Shown here in pieces: positions 34,386-46,476 of a stretch of DNA of 64,000 nucleotides (the stretch's first letter is position 1; each line of letters opens with the position of its first letter). The notes beneath the pieces are model-generated. The model was not told the origin of the DNA, searched no databases, and saw nothing but the letters and a program-made list of their open reading frames with translations. The position numbers were made by a program, and so were the translations under genes. Origin of the DNA: Cephalopachus bancanus (lineage: Eukaryota; Chordata; Mammalia; Primates; Tarsiidae); assembly GCA_027257055.1 (NCBI GenBank), contig JAPVLO010000574.1, forward strand, positions 558,001 through 622,000, written 5' to 3'.

Positions 34386-36974
34386 TGCTGTCTCACTTAA
34401 CAGAGACTACCTCCCAAGATTCAAAGTAACCCATTCTACTCTCAGGTCTGAGAAACAACTGTCTCCTCTTTAACATCCAACTTTCAAAAATGAATGAAAG
34501 GAACCCTAGTTTTTGAGGGACAAATATAAAGTCTCCTTTTTCTAATACCACTGGAGTCTTCACTCACTTCCTTTGGGAAAATGTTTAGTGAAGCTGAGTG
34601 AGAATAACTTTGAATATAATTTTCTAAAAATATAATTATATTTTACTCTTATGTTTTGAGGGGCTCAGATCATCATGTCTCTTAATTTTAGAGATGACAT
34701 TTAAATAGAAAAAAATACTGTTTTTCTTATACAAGGGTATTAGGATACTGCACTGACTGATTGTCTTTGTGCATTTCTTTAAAGAATTATTTTCCTGAAT
34801 TTAAGTAAACCCACAGAGGCTCTGTTCACTGGATCTTTAGATACCATCTGGTTGATCAACACTCAGGGAAAGTGTGTACCTGAAATAGCTAAGGTTGTTT
34901 GTCTTACTTCAAGAGATCTACAATGGAAGATAATTTTTTTAGGATGTACTCCTGTCACTAAAAGTTAAGCACATGTCCCCAGTATGTGATAGTTCTTTCC
35001 AAAATTCATGTAATGAATAACTTTAATAATGACAGTGAATTATTAAAATTATCCTATGCTGTCAGGCTTCCAAAGACCATATCATATAAGTTCTTTTAAT
35101 TGTTTATTATCAAAAATTTCTTTTCTGAGTATCATCAACTGGCTCAAAATTAGATAACAAGAGACCCATTTGTACATATGTGTAGCATTGCTACCTTTAT
35201 AAAGTACTTAATAGATTCTTGTTATTTTATAATTAACTCATCATAAAACATGTGGTTAGTGGCATTGGGATAGGACATGGTAAATAAGTGGAATGTTCCT
35301 AGAGCTCTGGGATTCAGGAGTTTCTTCTGTATTCAGTGTATTTCCTTTCTCAACTTATTTAATTTAGATATAATACTTGGCACAGATATGAAGAATCTGA
35401 CACAATTCCCGCCCCGCTCTTAGAACATGTAACTCAGATTTTATCCACTGTTTTGCAAATAGCAAAGGGCAAGTAATTACCCCCATCTTCATTCATGGAG
35501 AGGGTATATTTTCTCTAAGTTATTCAAGTCCATGTTTCACAGTCCTAGTGAGAAGGAGCAAACCTGCAGAGATACACATTCAAAACACCCATTTTCCAGA
35601 TGAGAGGCTTAGTCCTGTACTTGTGTCCAGAGTAAAAGATTTACCCTCCTAGAAATGAAGGCTATTGAAAGTTCTAGAACAAAATCTCTGTACTCACCAC
35701 CTGATAGTCCTTCCATCCTCTCCTTCAGCTTAACCACAGGCTATAACTTCTCAAAAAGAATAGTGAAAGTGGTTAAATATTGCTTTTTCTCTGGGAACAA
35801 CTAATTCCAAGGGCAAAAGCATAGATCCTGTTCCACTATTAAAACTTGACTACTGAAGTGAAGTGAGCTTTAGGCACATTTTTACATAGTACTTTTTTCC
35901 AAGTTTTAAATTCTGCAATACTTCAGATTTACCAATAGGGGGCACCAGAAGATAAGATAGACGACTAATAACCAAGGGCCAACAAAAAAAATTACTATGT
36001 AAAATAAACTAAATAAGGAGAATTCAGAAATAAAAAGGTGAATTCTGTATTTAAATCTTATTCTTTTCCTAGCTAGATAAGGCAAAAATTTTTTCCAGAG
36101 AAATATTCTAACATATGAGGACATGTACAATTTCTTCCAGAAATTAGCAGTAGTACTGTTCAAGTAGTCAATACTGAAATCTCCTGTACTTTCAGTCATT
36201 TAAATTTGTAACCAGGATTATATTATTTAGAGCTCTGTATGAAATGTTAGCAATTTGAAACATGTTGAGCTTTCAAAAATGTGGAACTATCAAATGAGCA
36301 TACACACAAAATGTCAAAGATGACCTTGGCAGCTTTGACAAAGAAATGACTTACAAGCTAAGAGATACAGGCAAGAAAATGTGTTACTTAGTTGTCCATT
36401 TCAGTAGAAGATCTTTTCTTTGCTTTATAATTTGGGACATGAGGTTTTTCTAGAGTCAGATTTGCCCCCATTCATATTTTACATTCTTCTTCCTTCTCCA
36501 CAAATTTCTTATTCACTTGTAATAATCCTTAACCAGCCAGCTTTGTGGATGAGTGTCAGGCTATTTCACAGAAATATGTAATCAATAAAATGGAACGGGA
36601 TACATACTTTTGAAATTTGTTTTTTGGCCCACATTCTTAGCAATAATGCCATTTAATTGAAAATAATCAGAACAAAATATACTTCATTCTGTTGATGCAT
36701 GCAGCTAGCTATCAACACTGAAAAAAAAAAAAACTCAGGAGGAATACTGATGGAAAAGTAGCCTTAACTTAAAAACCACCTTGTAATTATTTTAGTTTTA
36801 TGATTTTGTGGCTATAAGAATCCCTCCCCCTATTTACTATGAAATAGCTCCTTTGCTTTTTTCTGCTGTGCTTGGAAAAACTGACACAAGAGGAAAAAGT
36901 AAAAACAACTTAAATAATTAAGTGTTCTTGCCTTCTTAAACTTCCAAAAATACACTCACTCTATTTCTTTATAT
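34386..36974. other. Unannotated AT-rich spacer
   Basis: No gene or clear repeat over about 2.6 kb apart from a CTCF-like motif. The frame at 35906-36199 on the minus strand has no recognisable domain. Confidence 0.5.
35932..35947 (+). promoter_or_regulatory. CTCF-like motif
   Basis: CCAATAGGGGGCACCA agrees with the CTCF core CCASYAGRKGGCRSYR at all but one position. It lies in repeat-free sequence. Binding is not shown by sequence alone. Confidence 0.45.
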
Positions 36975-36987
36975 GAAGGCACTGTTT

Positions 36988-37308
36988 ATTTGTTTATTTA
37001 TTTATTCATGTTTATTTATTTATTTTGAGTTGGAGTCTCACTCTTGTCGCACAGGCTGGAGTGCAGTGACACGCTCATGGCCACCACAGCCTTGACCTTC
37101 TGGGTTTAGGCAATCCTTCTGCCCCAGCCTTTCAAGTAGCTGGAACTACAGATGCACGCCACCACGTTTGGCTAGTTTTTGTGATTTATTGTAAAGACGA
37201 GGTCTCACCAAGTTGCCCAGGCTGATTTTGAACCCATGGTCTCAGTCAACCCTCTCACCTTGGCCTCCCAAAGTACTGGAATTACAGGCTGAGCCACCAC
37301 ACCTGGTA
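36988..37308 (-). mobile_element. Older Alu, minus strand
   Basis: It shares features with the young type but is more diverged, with TGCACGCCACCACGTTTGG and no T-arm-like hairpin. The exact TSD GAAGGCACTGTTT is at 36975-36987 and 37309-37321. The head holds TTTA repeats. Confidence 0.9.
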
Positions 37309-37321
37309 GAAGGCACTGTTT

Positions 37322-38070
37322 AAAAGAGTATTTCGTTCTGTTTTGGAAAGACATGTCAGAATGTTAAGACCTTCTATGATTTTATGTTCTCCATCCTACA
37401 ATCCCTGGGTCTTGGGAGATTTCTACCTTGCTAGCTGAACTGAGGTGGAATGAGTGACCATGTTACCGGGTTTCCTTCATCTTATGGGTTCCCAGAGGTA
37501 GCATTCTGCCCCAGGAGCCAGAAAAAAGGAAGTATTTTTTGTGTAAATGGCTTCCCTTTGCCTACTCCTTCCCCACATTCCCTAATACAAGTGCTGTTTT
37601 TGTTTTGTTTTGTTTTTGAATTTGTTGATGTTTTGTTTAGTTTACATTTTTGTTGTTTTTTTGTCTCCCTCCCTCCTTTCCTTCTTTCTTTCCCTCCCTC
37701 TCCCCCCACCTTTCTTTCTTTCTCTGTATTATTTACATCTGACACAATGCCTGGCACATAGAAGTGATTCAACAAATGTCTGATGAATTAATGTGTAAAT
37801 TCATGAGAAAATATTTACTCCCCCATCAAATTTATTTTTCTCTGACAAATAGCTGATGTTGTAAAATTAGTCCAAGGCTAGCTGAGGAACAACAACAAAA
37901 AAATAAGCTTACTTTGTGCACAATGGATATTTATGGAACACATGTTGCACCCAAACATGTTCAGAAATAGAAATGAAGCAGGGCCAGTCCTCAGCAAAAC
38001 TGTGAATTAGGTCAAATTGATCTTTGCCACTTCGTCTTCCCTATCAATACTCATTTTTCTTTACCTAAGA
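37322..38070. other. Unannotated spacer with a pyrimidine tract and an L2/MIR-like end
   Basis: A C/T-rich tract lies at about 37,664-37,722. CCTGGCACATAGAAGTGATT and TGTCTGATGAATTAATG at 37,745-37,795 look like an L2 3' end. The 103-codon frame over the pyrimidine tract is a composition artefact. Confidence 0.45.
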
Positions 38071-38074
38071 AGCA

Positions 38075-38325
38075 AAGTAGTATAGTGGGAAGGTATGTGG
38101 ATTTGTGACCAAACAGGCCTGGGTTGGATTTTAATTCTGGCTTGGCCACTTAGTACTCTGTATTGCTGAGTAACTCATGTAAATCTGAACTTCAGTTTCT
38201 TCATTTATAAAATACAGATATTGATATTTATCTTATAGGGTTGCCAAGAGAACCCAATGAGAACCTACATTCTTAGTACAGTATCTGGCATACAGATGTT
38301 CAATAAATGCTATTTCTTTCCTGTT
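38075..38325 (+). mobile_element. MIR SINE, well preserved
   Basis: AGTATAGTGGGAAGG head, GGCCTGGGTTGGATTTTAAT, TCAGTTTCTTCATTTATAAA and CAGATGTTCAATAAATGCT are all in order. Confidence 0.85.
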
Positions 38326-38344
38326 CTTGCTGTTACATTTTATT

Positions 38345-38522
38345 TTTAAAAAGTTATTAGGTTAAGTATTATTATTATTATTACCATATTATAGCTGGAG
38401 AAATTGAAACTCAGTTTGGCTAAGTAACTTCGCCAGGTATATAAAAGTAGAAGATGGAAGAGCTGGGATTCCAGCCTTGACAATCCAGATTCTTTGCTTT
38501 TAACCACCGCACTATAGTAACT
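38345..38522 (-). mobile_element. MIR SINE, minus strand
   Basis: GGAGAAATTGAAACTCAGTT, GAGCTGGGATTCCAGCCTTG and TTAACCACCGCACTATAGTA are the reversed MIR. With the preceding plus-strand MIR it forms an inverted pair. Confidence 0.8.
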
Positions 38523-38531
38523 AGAAATTTT

Positions 38532-38885
38532 TTAAATGTGGTACATATGCACAATGGAATATTATGCAGTCATAAAGAAGGACAAACAAATGGACTTCAC
38601 AGCAACTTGAATGAATTTAGAGTTGATCATACTCAGTGATCTATCACAGAAACAAGGAACAGTGTACCATATGTTCTCACTCATAAGCAGACCTTAAGCA
38701 ATTATAAAACTATAAGAAAGGAATTAGCAGTAGTGGGAAACTATTAGGGGAGGGGGGTGGGATTGGCAGTTGAAGGAAAGTGCTAGGGGAGGGGTGTGCA
38801 TACCTCATCAACAAGGGTACCTGCATAATCAACGTTTGTATACCTAACCCTGAATTGTACCCCACATCTTTATAATTTTAAAAAA
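38532..38885 (+). mobile_element. 5'-truncated L1, double G-unit type
   Basis: It has the end of ORF2 (AATGTGGTACATATGCAC onward), a 3'UTR with two G-rich units, and a short A-rich tail. The TSD AGAAATTTT is at 38523-38531 and 38886-38894. It inserted next to a MIR. Confidence 0.88.
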
Positions 38886-38999
38886 AGAAATTTTATTTTG
38901 TTTTAGCATTAGGAAAAAAAAATTGCATATTTTTTGTCATAGTATGTTTCAAATTTGGTCTCACATACACACGTATAGCAATGGTTAAAAGTGCAAGTT

Positions 39000-39230
39000 A
39001 TGAAGCAGTGTTACATGTCACACTGTCTAGGTGTGTTAATTTTACTTAATAGCTGTGAATTTATCCCAGTTACTGATTCTGTGTGCCTTTATACCCTCAG
39101 CTATAAAATGGGGGATATTAAAATTTCTCATTTTATAGGGCAGTTGTGAGGATGATTTAAAATACATGCAAAGTGTTGTATATAAACATACATAAATAGT
39201 ATTCAATAAATGCCTTAACTATTATGATTA
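39000..39230 (+). mobile_element. MIR SINE
   Basis: CTCAGCTATAAAATGGGGGA, GCAGTTGTGAGGATGATTTA and GTATTCAATAAATGCCTTA mark a MIR. Confidence 0.75.
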
Positions 39231-41557
39231 TTGTTGGGAACAGAAATGTGAATAATAAGTGGTAGATAGCCAGCCAAAAAAATCAGTTATTTTCCAAAGA
39301 AAGATTGTATACATTTTTATAGATAATATCACATTATTTAATATAGTTTTGTATTGTTCTTTAGACGCCCTTCTGATAATATTCTTCCCTCTTTGTTAAG
39401 TAACTACCAAGCTAGACCTGAGTTATTGGAAACTCAGGCTAAATTGGAATATCATTATTGCTTTCTAGCTTGACTCAATTGCTAATCTTTTAACCTAGTA
39501 ACTTAATGCACATTCCTTGCATAAATTTAATGAGGACAGACTTATGTAAACTAAAATTACATCACATTTGTTTACTGGAGTGTAAGGTAGCCATTAGGCA
39601 AACCAATCTAATTTAGAGAATGTTGAAAGATCCAAAGTTTAGAACTGGGAATAAGTGTGAGTCAGTGTATGTAGAGACTCTAATAAATAGAAGATACTTT
39701 AGAAATAACAAACCCATCCAATATGGGGTCTAGATTTTTAAAGACTCTCTTTAAGTTATATCTAAGTTTCCAGATGATTATTTTAAAAATAGAATAAAAC
39801 ATTTAAAACCAAACATAACCACTTGGTGAATATCATTTGGGGCTATGAATATTTTTATTAATTGTTCCTCGAAAGATCAGACCAGTGAGCTCCAAAGGAA
39901 TATATAGGGTAAATTTTGGGGCTGTTCAAATGGTTTGATAGTGCAACTCTGTTATAATATACTGTGCTTCTAGAAATTATACTTCTAGTCAGAAAGCCTA
40001 GAGATAAGCATGTAGAAGCATCTTCATAAGTAATAAATCAGTGAGTTAAAAGAACAGCTTCTTAAGCACTTCATAGGGCAGTTGTGAAAATTCTCTAAAA
40101 CTAGATATAAGTTAAAACAGGATATGTGTAAACTAAGTTGGTTTAGAGTAAGCTGTTAAAGACAGAGGAGTGTTTTAGGGGAGACTTGCTTTTCTTTGTC
40201 AAGCCCTACATTAAGTAACTGACTCTTTTACCTATAAGTAAGAAGGTGATAAATTTACAACTCCAAGAAACGGATATCATTCAAATGAAGTTGTGAAAGA
40301 GAGCCCTTAAGCTTTGTACTCAAGATAATAGTAAGTATTAATTAGGTGATATCTGGCCTGGTTTCTCCATTTTCTCCTAGTAATTTATCTTTCTTTGAAT
40401 TACTTCAGAAATCCAGGCACTAAAGACACCTTTAATAGACTCCACCCTCTCTGTCTTGAAAAGAGCATCTGTGGACCCAACCCAGTTACTGCTTTCCAGG
40501 GAGCAAGGTCATCTGCTTTCCTTTTTGTGCTTGAAAGAATTTACGGTGTTATCAGTTATGAACAGCATTCTCTTTCCCACCTAGGGTAGAGATCTGTGGG
40601 CTTGCTGTGGTCTCTAAGAGAAACAAAGTAGGGAGTGTGAATATATTCTCAAAACCTAGAACAAGATACTAAGATTTTGAATACCATGTTAGTTTTATTC
40701 CTTTCGTGATTATACTATTAAATTGTCAATGTATGAAGCCCCTTTACTGGCACTTTTATCAAGTCCATATATTTTTCCCAGATGAAGAAAAGATTACCGC
40801 ATGGCAAATGACCTTGAAACCATAACTAATAAGGTAGTATTTCTTAATGTACCCTGGCACAGAAGGGTAAAAGCAGTTGATAGGTGATTGCTTCTAGCAC
40901 AGAAAGGTAAAAGCAGTAGATAGCTGATTGTTTCTTGATAACAGAAGAATAGAGAGGTGAAAAGTTGAATTACCATTGTGTTTTTTTCTTCCCTATCTCT
41001 TTATCTATTGAATAAACATTTTACCCACATCAATAAAGCACAGTTTCTAAGGACTGGTTTCTGAAAGTACAAAGCTTTTATAGCATAGAAACTTTCCTAG
41101 TAAGGGCAGTTGATAAAAAATATTATTTTTATCTCGAAAATAGTATATTTATGGGCACAATGGAAATATTTACTACCGATTTATTATCTTCCCTTTATGT
41201 GTATATGTCTACCTATGAGAATTATCTGGACCCATTTGATATCTTTTAGTCAAAGTGAGTTTGTTGATGCTATAGTTGTTTTTGGCCAGGAAGATCTTAG
41301 ATTTTTATTAAACACATGGTGTAACTCATGTCATGTGAGTCAAGCAATATCTAGGACAAAGTCAAGATATTTTTTATACATGTAAAAAATACTAGAATTA
41401 TAGAATGTTAGTACCATTATCAGTACTTACCCACCTATCTGTTTTTGGTTTGTGTTGGATGTACCTCCCTCTGTTCCTCACCAAAATATATTTCTTACTA
41501 TGAATATACATTGTTACTATGACCTTTTCCATTCAATTATATGACTTTTTTTTATAG
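39231..41557. other. Unannotated AT-rich spacer
   Basis: No gene or repeat family is recognised over about 2.3 kb. A short local repeat is seen near 40,858-40,930, where CACAGAAGGGTAAAAGCAGT recurs as CACAGAAAGGTAAAAGCAGT. Confidence 0.45.
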
Positions 41558-41703
41558 ACTGGGGAGCATCTGTGAATTCAGCTATTCAAGGTTCTGCAGT
41601 AAGTGCTGCTCATCACCTTATACACTTGAACCACAGCGAAGCAGATCCCTATTGGCCCTTGTGGCAAATTGATAGGGAACATGAAGAAGGAATAAAAGAG
41701 TAA
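41558..41703 (+). other. Speculative exon with strong splice-like edges
   Basis: A long pyrimidine run ending TTTTTTTTATAG at 41,557 is a good acceptor. From 41,558 a 48-codon frame (containing VNSAIQGSAVSAAHH and DPYWPLWQIDREHEEG) ends at TAA 41701-41703. A perfect donor-like GTAAGT at 41599-41604 would give an alternative 41-base internal exon. I do not recognise the peptide and see no partner exon. Confidence 0.18.
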
Positions 41704-42086
41704 AAGAGGGTGATGACAGAATGAAGTGGGGGGAGAGAGAGAGAGAGAGAAAACTGTTAGTAAGACTTAGGTCAAATCCTGCATAGTTTATTTTAGAGGA
41801 GAATGATGCCTTTTCCTAACTTATGTAAGTTCCATGAGGACCGAATTTTCCCAACACACTTCTGGCAGATCTACACTGTTTTAATCACTCTGTCCCAGGC
41901 AAGTCTGATTGTCTTATCTGATTGGTACAACTGGCAGACTTGGCTTAGCTCCACCTTGGGAACAGTCTTACCTGTAGGGAGACATATTGTGCTCTGCCCC
42001 TATAGGAAGGGGGCATATCCTGGTTCAGTACTGCTAGGAATTAGTGAGTTAGAGCATCTGACTCTGGGGTTTGTTATCAGGTTAAC
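41704..42086. other. Spacer with a GA run
   Basis: A (GA)n run lies at about 41,734-41,750. The rest is unrecognised; the frame at 41803-42153 runs into the Alu. Confidence 0.5.
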
Positions 42087-42101
42087 AAGTTTACCCGATT
42101 T

Positions 42102-42390
42102 TTTTTTTAAGAGATGTGGGTCTCTCTTTGTCACCCATGCTGGAATGCAGTAGTGTGGTCTTGGTTCACTGCAGCCTGGAATGCCTGGGCTCAATGCATT
42201 CTCCCATCTCAGCCTCCTGAGTAGCTTGGGCTACAGGTACATACCATTACTGTTGGCTATTTTTTTTCTTTTTGTAGAGATAGGGTCTCACTCTGTTGCC
42301 CAGGCTGATGAACTCCTGGCCTCAAGCGATTCTCCTGCCTTGGCCACCCAAAATGCTGGAATTACAAGTGGGGGCCACCATACCCAGACC
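42102..42390 (-). mobile_element. Old Alu (AluJ-like), minus strand
   Basis: A diverged dimeric Alu with TCACTGCAGCCTGGAATGCC and AGGGTCTCACTCTGTTGCCC. Its imperfect TSD AAGTTTACCCGATTT / AAGTTCACCTGATTT lies at 42087-42101 and 42391-42405. It is the oldest Alu here. Confidence 0.9.
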
Positions 42391-42405
42391 AAGTTCACCT
42401 GATTT

Positions 42406-44410
42406 AACCTAACTAGATCTACATTTCCAACTTACACTTTATCAATAATAATGCTCATATTGTGGTTCTCTACCTCCCTCTCCATTGTTTTATTTTGCAA
42501 TTTCTTCAGAACCTGGAACGGAAGCCTCTCAGAGACCTCAAAAGCATGCAAGAATATGGTATTAAAAACTCAAACAGATAACATATTTTGTCGTTGTCTT
42601 TAAAATCACTACTCAATTTAAAAAACCCAAAGGACAAATTTCAACATTAACCTTAACCTTACTATCTGGGGGGGAAAAATATATATATATATGTATATAT
42701 ATATTTATATATATATCTATTAACATCTCTTGCACATAAACACATAAAATACCTAGGAAATTCAAATAAATGTTAATCCTGAAATTCTAGTCACTCTGCA
42801 ATTACCATTTGAACTTTGACTTGTGTTGAAATTTTTCAAATTTTCACAGGTAAATTATGTATGGTAATGATACATTTTGGTAAAAATATGCCATAGATGA
42901 TTAATATTTTCAGGCTTCCCTTATGTAAAATTATTCTAATATTGGATGGATATTCAGTTTTTAATGGAAATAGCTTTAAAAATTATTTTACAACACTTCA
43001 GTATATGAGCAAATATAATCTCCCAAATTCCATAAAATAAATTTTAATTTTTAAAATAAACATGATTTAGAGTACTTTTGAGAGAGTGATGTTGGAAGAT
43101 CAAATAATCCCATGGATGTACTCAAATTGTTGAAGGATTGCAGCTCACTTTTTGAAATGATAATTATGGAGAAAAATATTCCTTTTATGTGACAAGATGA
43201 GAACTACACAATTTAATACTATTAGAAACTGTCAACAAAATGATGTTGACCCATTCAACAGTGACCTTTGCAGAAATGGTCTGACAGGCAGATAAATCAG
43301 AAAAAGAAATTTTGCCACATGAATCATCAGCTAAAATGAAAAAAACTTTTTCATTAAAACTTAGGTCAATATCCATTTTCACTTACCCATTAGATACCTT
43401 TCTCAGGGTTTTTCAAGTTTATAAATGATTCAAGTAGATAGTTTCATGCCAGAAAAGCCACTCACAGTGGCTCACTTAGAGATTCTGAAATCCTTGACAA
43501 ATAACCTTACAAATATCCACTTCCTAATGTAGCACTAGACTTAACAGTACTACTTTGGGGTCATGCCTGGTAAATAATGGCAACATTTTAGTGGCACTAT
43601 CCAAGAGAATAACTTAGGCACAGGTCATGTCTACTTCACCATCTCAACAGCCTCTATAATTATTTCTTGAAAATTACCTGACATCTATTAATTCCTGACA
43701 TAGGGAGCACTGAACAAGGAATCCATAAAACGTGATTGTAGACATTTTGCATAACTAAGATTTCCAGATAGCAGAAGTTAACTCTCTGAATGCCAGAGCT
43801 TTGTTTCAGGGATTTCTTTTGTGAAGTTTCCTAAAATGTGACACCCTGTTTTCTTACCTTATTAAGCTTGCTGTGCTATCATCTATTGTTATTATTGGTT
43901 CAGAATCATTATTTCAAACCCGAAAATGGAGTTTGGGTTGTAGTCTAGATGGTGTCGTGGCCTCAGCAATGCTATAGAACTTCTTTTTTTAAGAAAAAGA
44001 CCCTGATGTGAGCTTTCATTTTAAATTCTTCCTCTCTATAGAGAGGTACAACAAATGAATATCATGAGCAGTATGACATGGCTATCTTCATGCACAATAA
44101 ATTAACATATTGAATGCTAAAACCAAGTAGTTTTCTTTTTCTCCATAAAATCATCTTCTTTGCTGTTCCTATTATTTATTTTTGACGTCACTGCAGGATT
44201 CAGAACACTAGCTCTTATTTTTCATCCTTTACAGAACAGATCATGGATTTCATCAGTTTATTTGCAGTTCTCTTACTTGCATTATTTGCTACCAGCATAT
44301 AAGGGTGTTTGCCATCATCATTTCAAGAATTTGTGAAATTGTGCTCTGCTTGGAGTATATATATATCCCCTGGAGAACTAACATTGTCTTTTCAAAGACA
44401 ACTGTTCAAA
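42406..44410. other. Unannotated AT-rich spacer
   Basis: No gene is recognised. A TA-rich low-complexity run lies at 42,680-42,718. Confidence 0.5.
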
Positions 44411-44570
44411 GATCCAGAGCAGTGGTTCTAATTAGCAAAACTATCACTGGGAAACTTGTTAAAAATGTTCCACTCCCAAATCCTGGTTTAGTAAGTGTGG
44501 AGAGGAATCCAGGATTCTACCTTTTTAATAACTACTACATATTATTCTGATACAAGTGATCCAGAGAAAA
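44411..44570 (+). mobile_element. MER5A-like hAT fragment
   Basis: AGAGCAGTGGTTCTAATTAG, GGAAACTTGTTAAAAATG and CAAATCCTGGTTTAGTAAGT resemble the MER5A hAT-Charlie element. It has no coding capacity. Confidence 0.6.
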
Positions 44571-44584
44571 TATATTGAGATGCA

Positions 44585-44770
44585 GTGTCTAGACCAGCAG
44601 TTTCCAACACTGGCTGCACATTAGAATCATTTGAGGAGACTTAAAAATATCATAGTGTTTGGGTCCCATCCTAGACCAATGGAATAGAATCTCTGTGAGT
44701 GAGGTACAGACATTAATATTTGTAAAAGCCTTCCAGGTGATTTGAAAGTTCAGCTATGATTGAAAACTAA
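44585..44770 (+). mobile_element. MER5A-like hAT element
   Basis: CCAGCAGTTTCCAACACTGG, ACATTAGAATCATTTGAGGA, GTTTGGGTCCCATCCTAGAC and CCTTCCAGGTGATTTGAAAG follow the MER5A order, head-to-tail with the preceding copy. Confidence 0.7.
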
Positions 44771-45562
44771 GAGGGTAAAGATAGTTTCTTTACCTTATTG
44801 TTCTGAAAGATGCAGAAGATAATGGGGCAAAAAAAAAAGAAAATGTATATTGCCTTATACTCTGTTAGCAATAGGAAAAGGGTGATGCTTTTAAAAACTC
44901 CGGAATGATTACATTTTCCAAATTTTCTTTCTTAGTAGCTTACAGAAAGAAGTTGTAAATATGTATATACTCCAACTGGTCCCAAATGATTCAGACCGTT
45001 AGGCTGTAGAGCTGCATAATACTTTCCTCTTATCTATCTGTAATGATGTGTTTGATTCCCAGCCCATGCAACTTTCTTAGTATTGCAGGGTCACTTCTAA
45101 ACACATATGTTCGGAATCTTGGACTAAGTCTGTCACTAGGGGATTATACAGCGCCTTACACTAGTAACTTTCCTGCTCAGCACTGAATTAGCTATGCCCC
45201 TGGTTCACACTCTTGTTCACTCAACTGAGTTCTTGCCTTATTCCTTGCTAATGGTCCTTGTTTTATATCCTGGTGCTAAAAACCTGGTATCTTTATTATC
45301 CACTGCATGTCTGGGCCCCTACCTAGGGTCTAGATTTAATTCCTTCATACACTGGCTGTTGAAAAGTATTCAAGCTACCAAGATGAAATCCCGTTAACCT
45401 TGCTTGAGGTTCTTTTTTTTTTTAACATTTATTTTGTTATAAATTTATCTCTACAGAAAAGTCGCAAAACTAGTAAAGGAACTCCTGTATATCCTTTACC
45501 GAGCTTCACCAATTGCTTATATTTTGATTCTCTTTCTCTGTTCATGTGTGTGCATACACACA
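44771..45562. other. Unannotated spacer
   Basis: No gene or repeat is recognised. The short frame at 45194-45397 has no domain. Confidence 0.45.
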
Positions 45563-46202
45563 CAGTCAGTTCTTTGTATCCATGGATTTGACATCAGTAG
45601 ATTTAACCAACCACAGATAAAATTTTTTTTTTTTTTTTGAGTTGGAGTCTCACTCTGTCGCCCAGACTGGAGTGCAGTGGCCGCTCCCGGCCACCGCAGC
45701 CTCACCTGCTGGGCTCCGGTGATCCTTCCACCTCAGCCTTCCAAGTAGCTGGAATTACAGGCATGCGCTACCACGCCCGGCTGGTTTTTTGATTTACTGT
45801 AGAGATGAGGTCTCGCTGCCCAGGCGGGTCTCGAACCCACGGGCTCAGGCAATCCATTCACCTCAGCCTCCCAAAGGCGTGGCATTACAGGCTGAGACAC
45901 CGAGCCCGGCAAAAAAAAAAAAAAAAATTTTTAAATAAAAAGATAGTTGTGTCTGTACTGAACATATATAGACTTTTATGGCTTGTTATCCTTCCAATAA
46001 TGTAGTATAACTATTTGCATAGTATCTATATTATACTAGTTATTATAAGTAATCTAAAGGTAATTTAAAGTATAGGGGAGGATATATGTATTTTATATGC
46101 AAATACTATGACATTTTATATCAGGGACTTGAACATCTGTGGATTTTGTTGTCTGTGTGAGGTCCTGGAATCAATCCTTTGCAAATACTGAGGAATGACA
46201 AT
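45563..46202 (+). mobile_element. Tigger-type DNA transposon split by an Alu
   Basis: The left end CAGTCAGTTCTTTGTATCCA and right end AATACTGAGGAATGACAATG are inverted counterparts. Inner blocks TGTCTGTACTGAACATATAT, TATAAGTAATCTAAAGG and TTTTATATCAGGGACTTGA match a pogo/Tigger-group non-autonomous element. The exact family name is uncertain. An Alu occupies 45623-45910. Confidence 0.7.
45623..45910 (-). mobile_element. Young Alu, minus strand, with odd 5' A-run
   Basis: Both arms and a T18 head are present. The TSD is short and low-complexity, about AAAATTTTT (45619-45627 and 45924-45932). An extra run of about 13 A's (45911-45923) lies between the Alu 5' end and the second TSD copy, in addition to the A's of the TSD. 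Confidence 0.88.
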
Positions 46203-46256
46203 GTATACACACACATACACACCCCCCACACACACACAGACACACACACACACAAT
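46203..46256. repeat. (CA)n microsatellite, interrupted
   Basis: CA units broken by a C run (CACCCCCCAC) and a CAGA. Confidence 0.9.
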
Positions 46257-46341
46257 GTTTAATCGCAATCTTTCTCACATGAATTCAAACTGATACTTTC
46301 AATTCTAATTCAGCTCCACAGGGGATATTTTAATATCCCCC

Positions 46342-46428
<87 letters not shown>

Positions 46429-46429
46429 T

Positions 46430-46473
<44 letters not shown>

Positions 46474-46476
46474 TTT
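46342..46476. repeat. (CTTT)n microsatellite at an L1 tail
   Basis: About 33 units of CTTT, with one extra T near 46,430. It occupies the poly-A tail position of the minus-strand L1 that follows, reading (AAAG)n in the L1 sense. Confidence 0.97.

Noticed and set aside
37450..37761. 103-codon frame
   Set aside because: Most of it is a pyrimidine-rich low-complexity tract.
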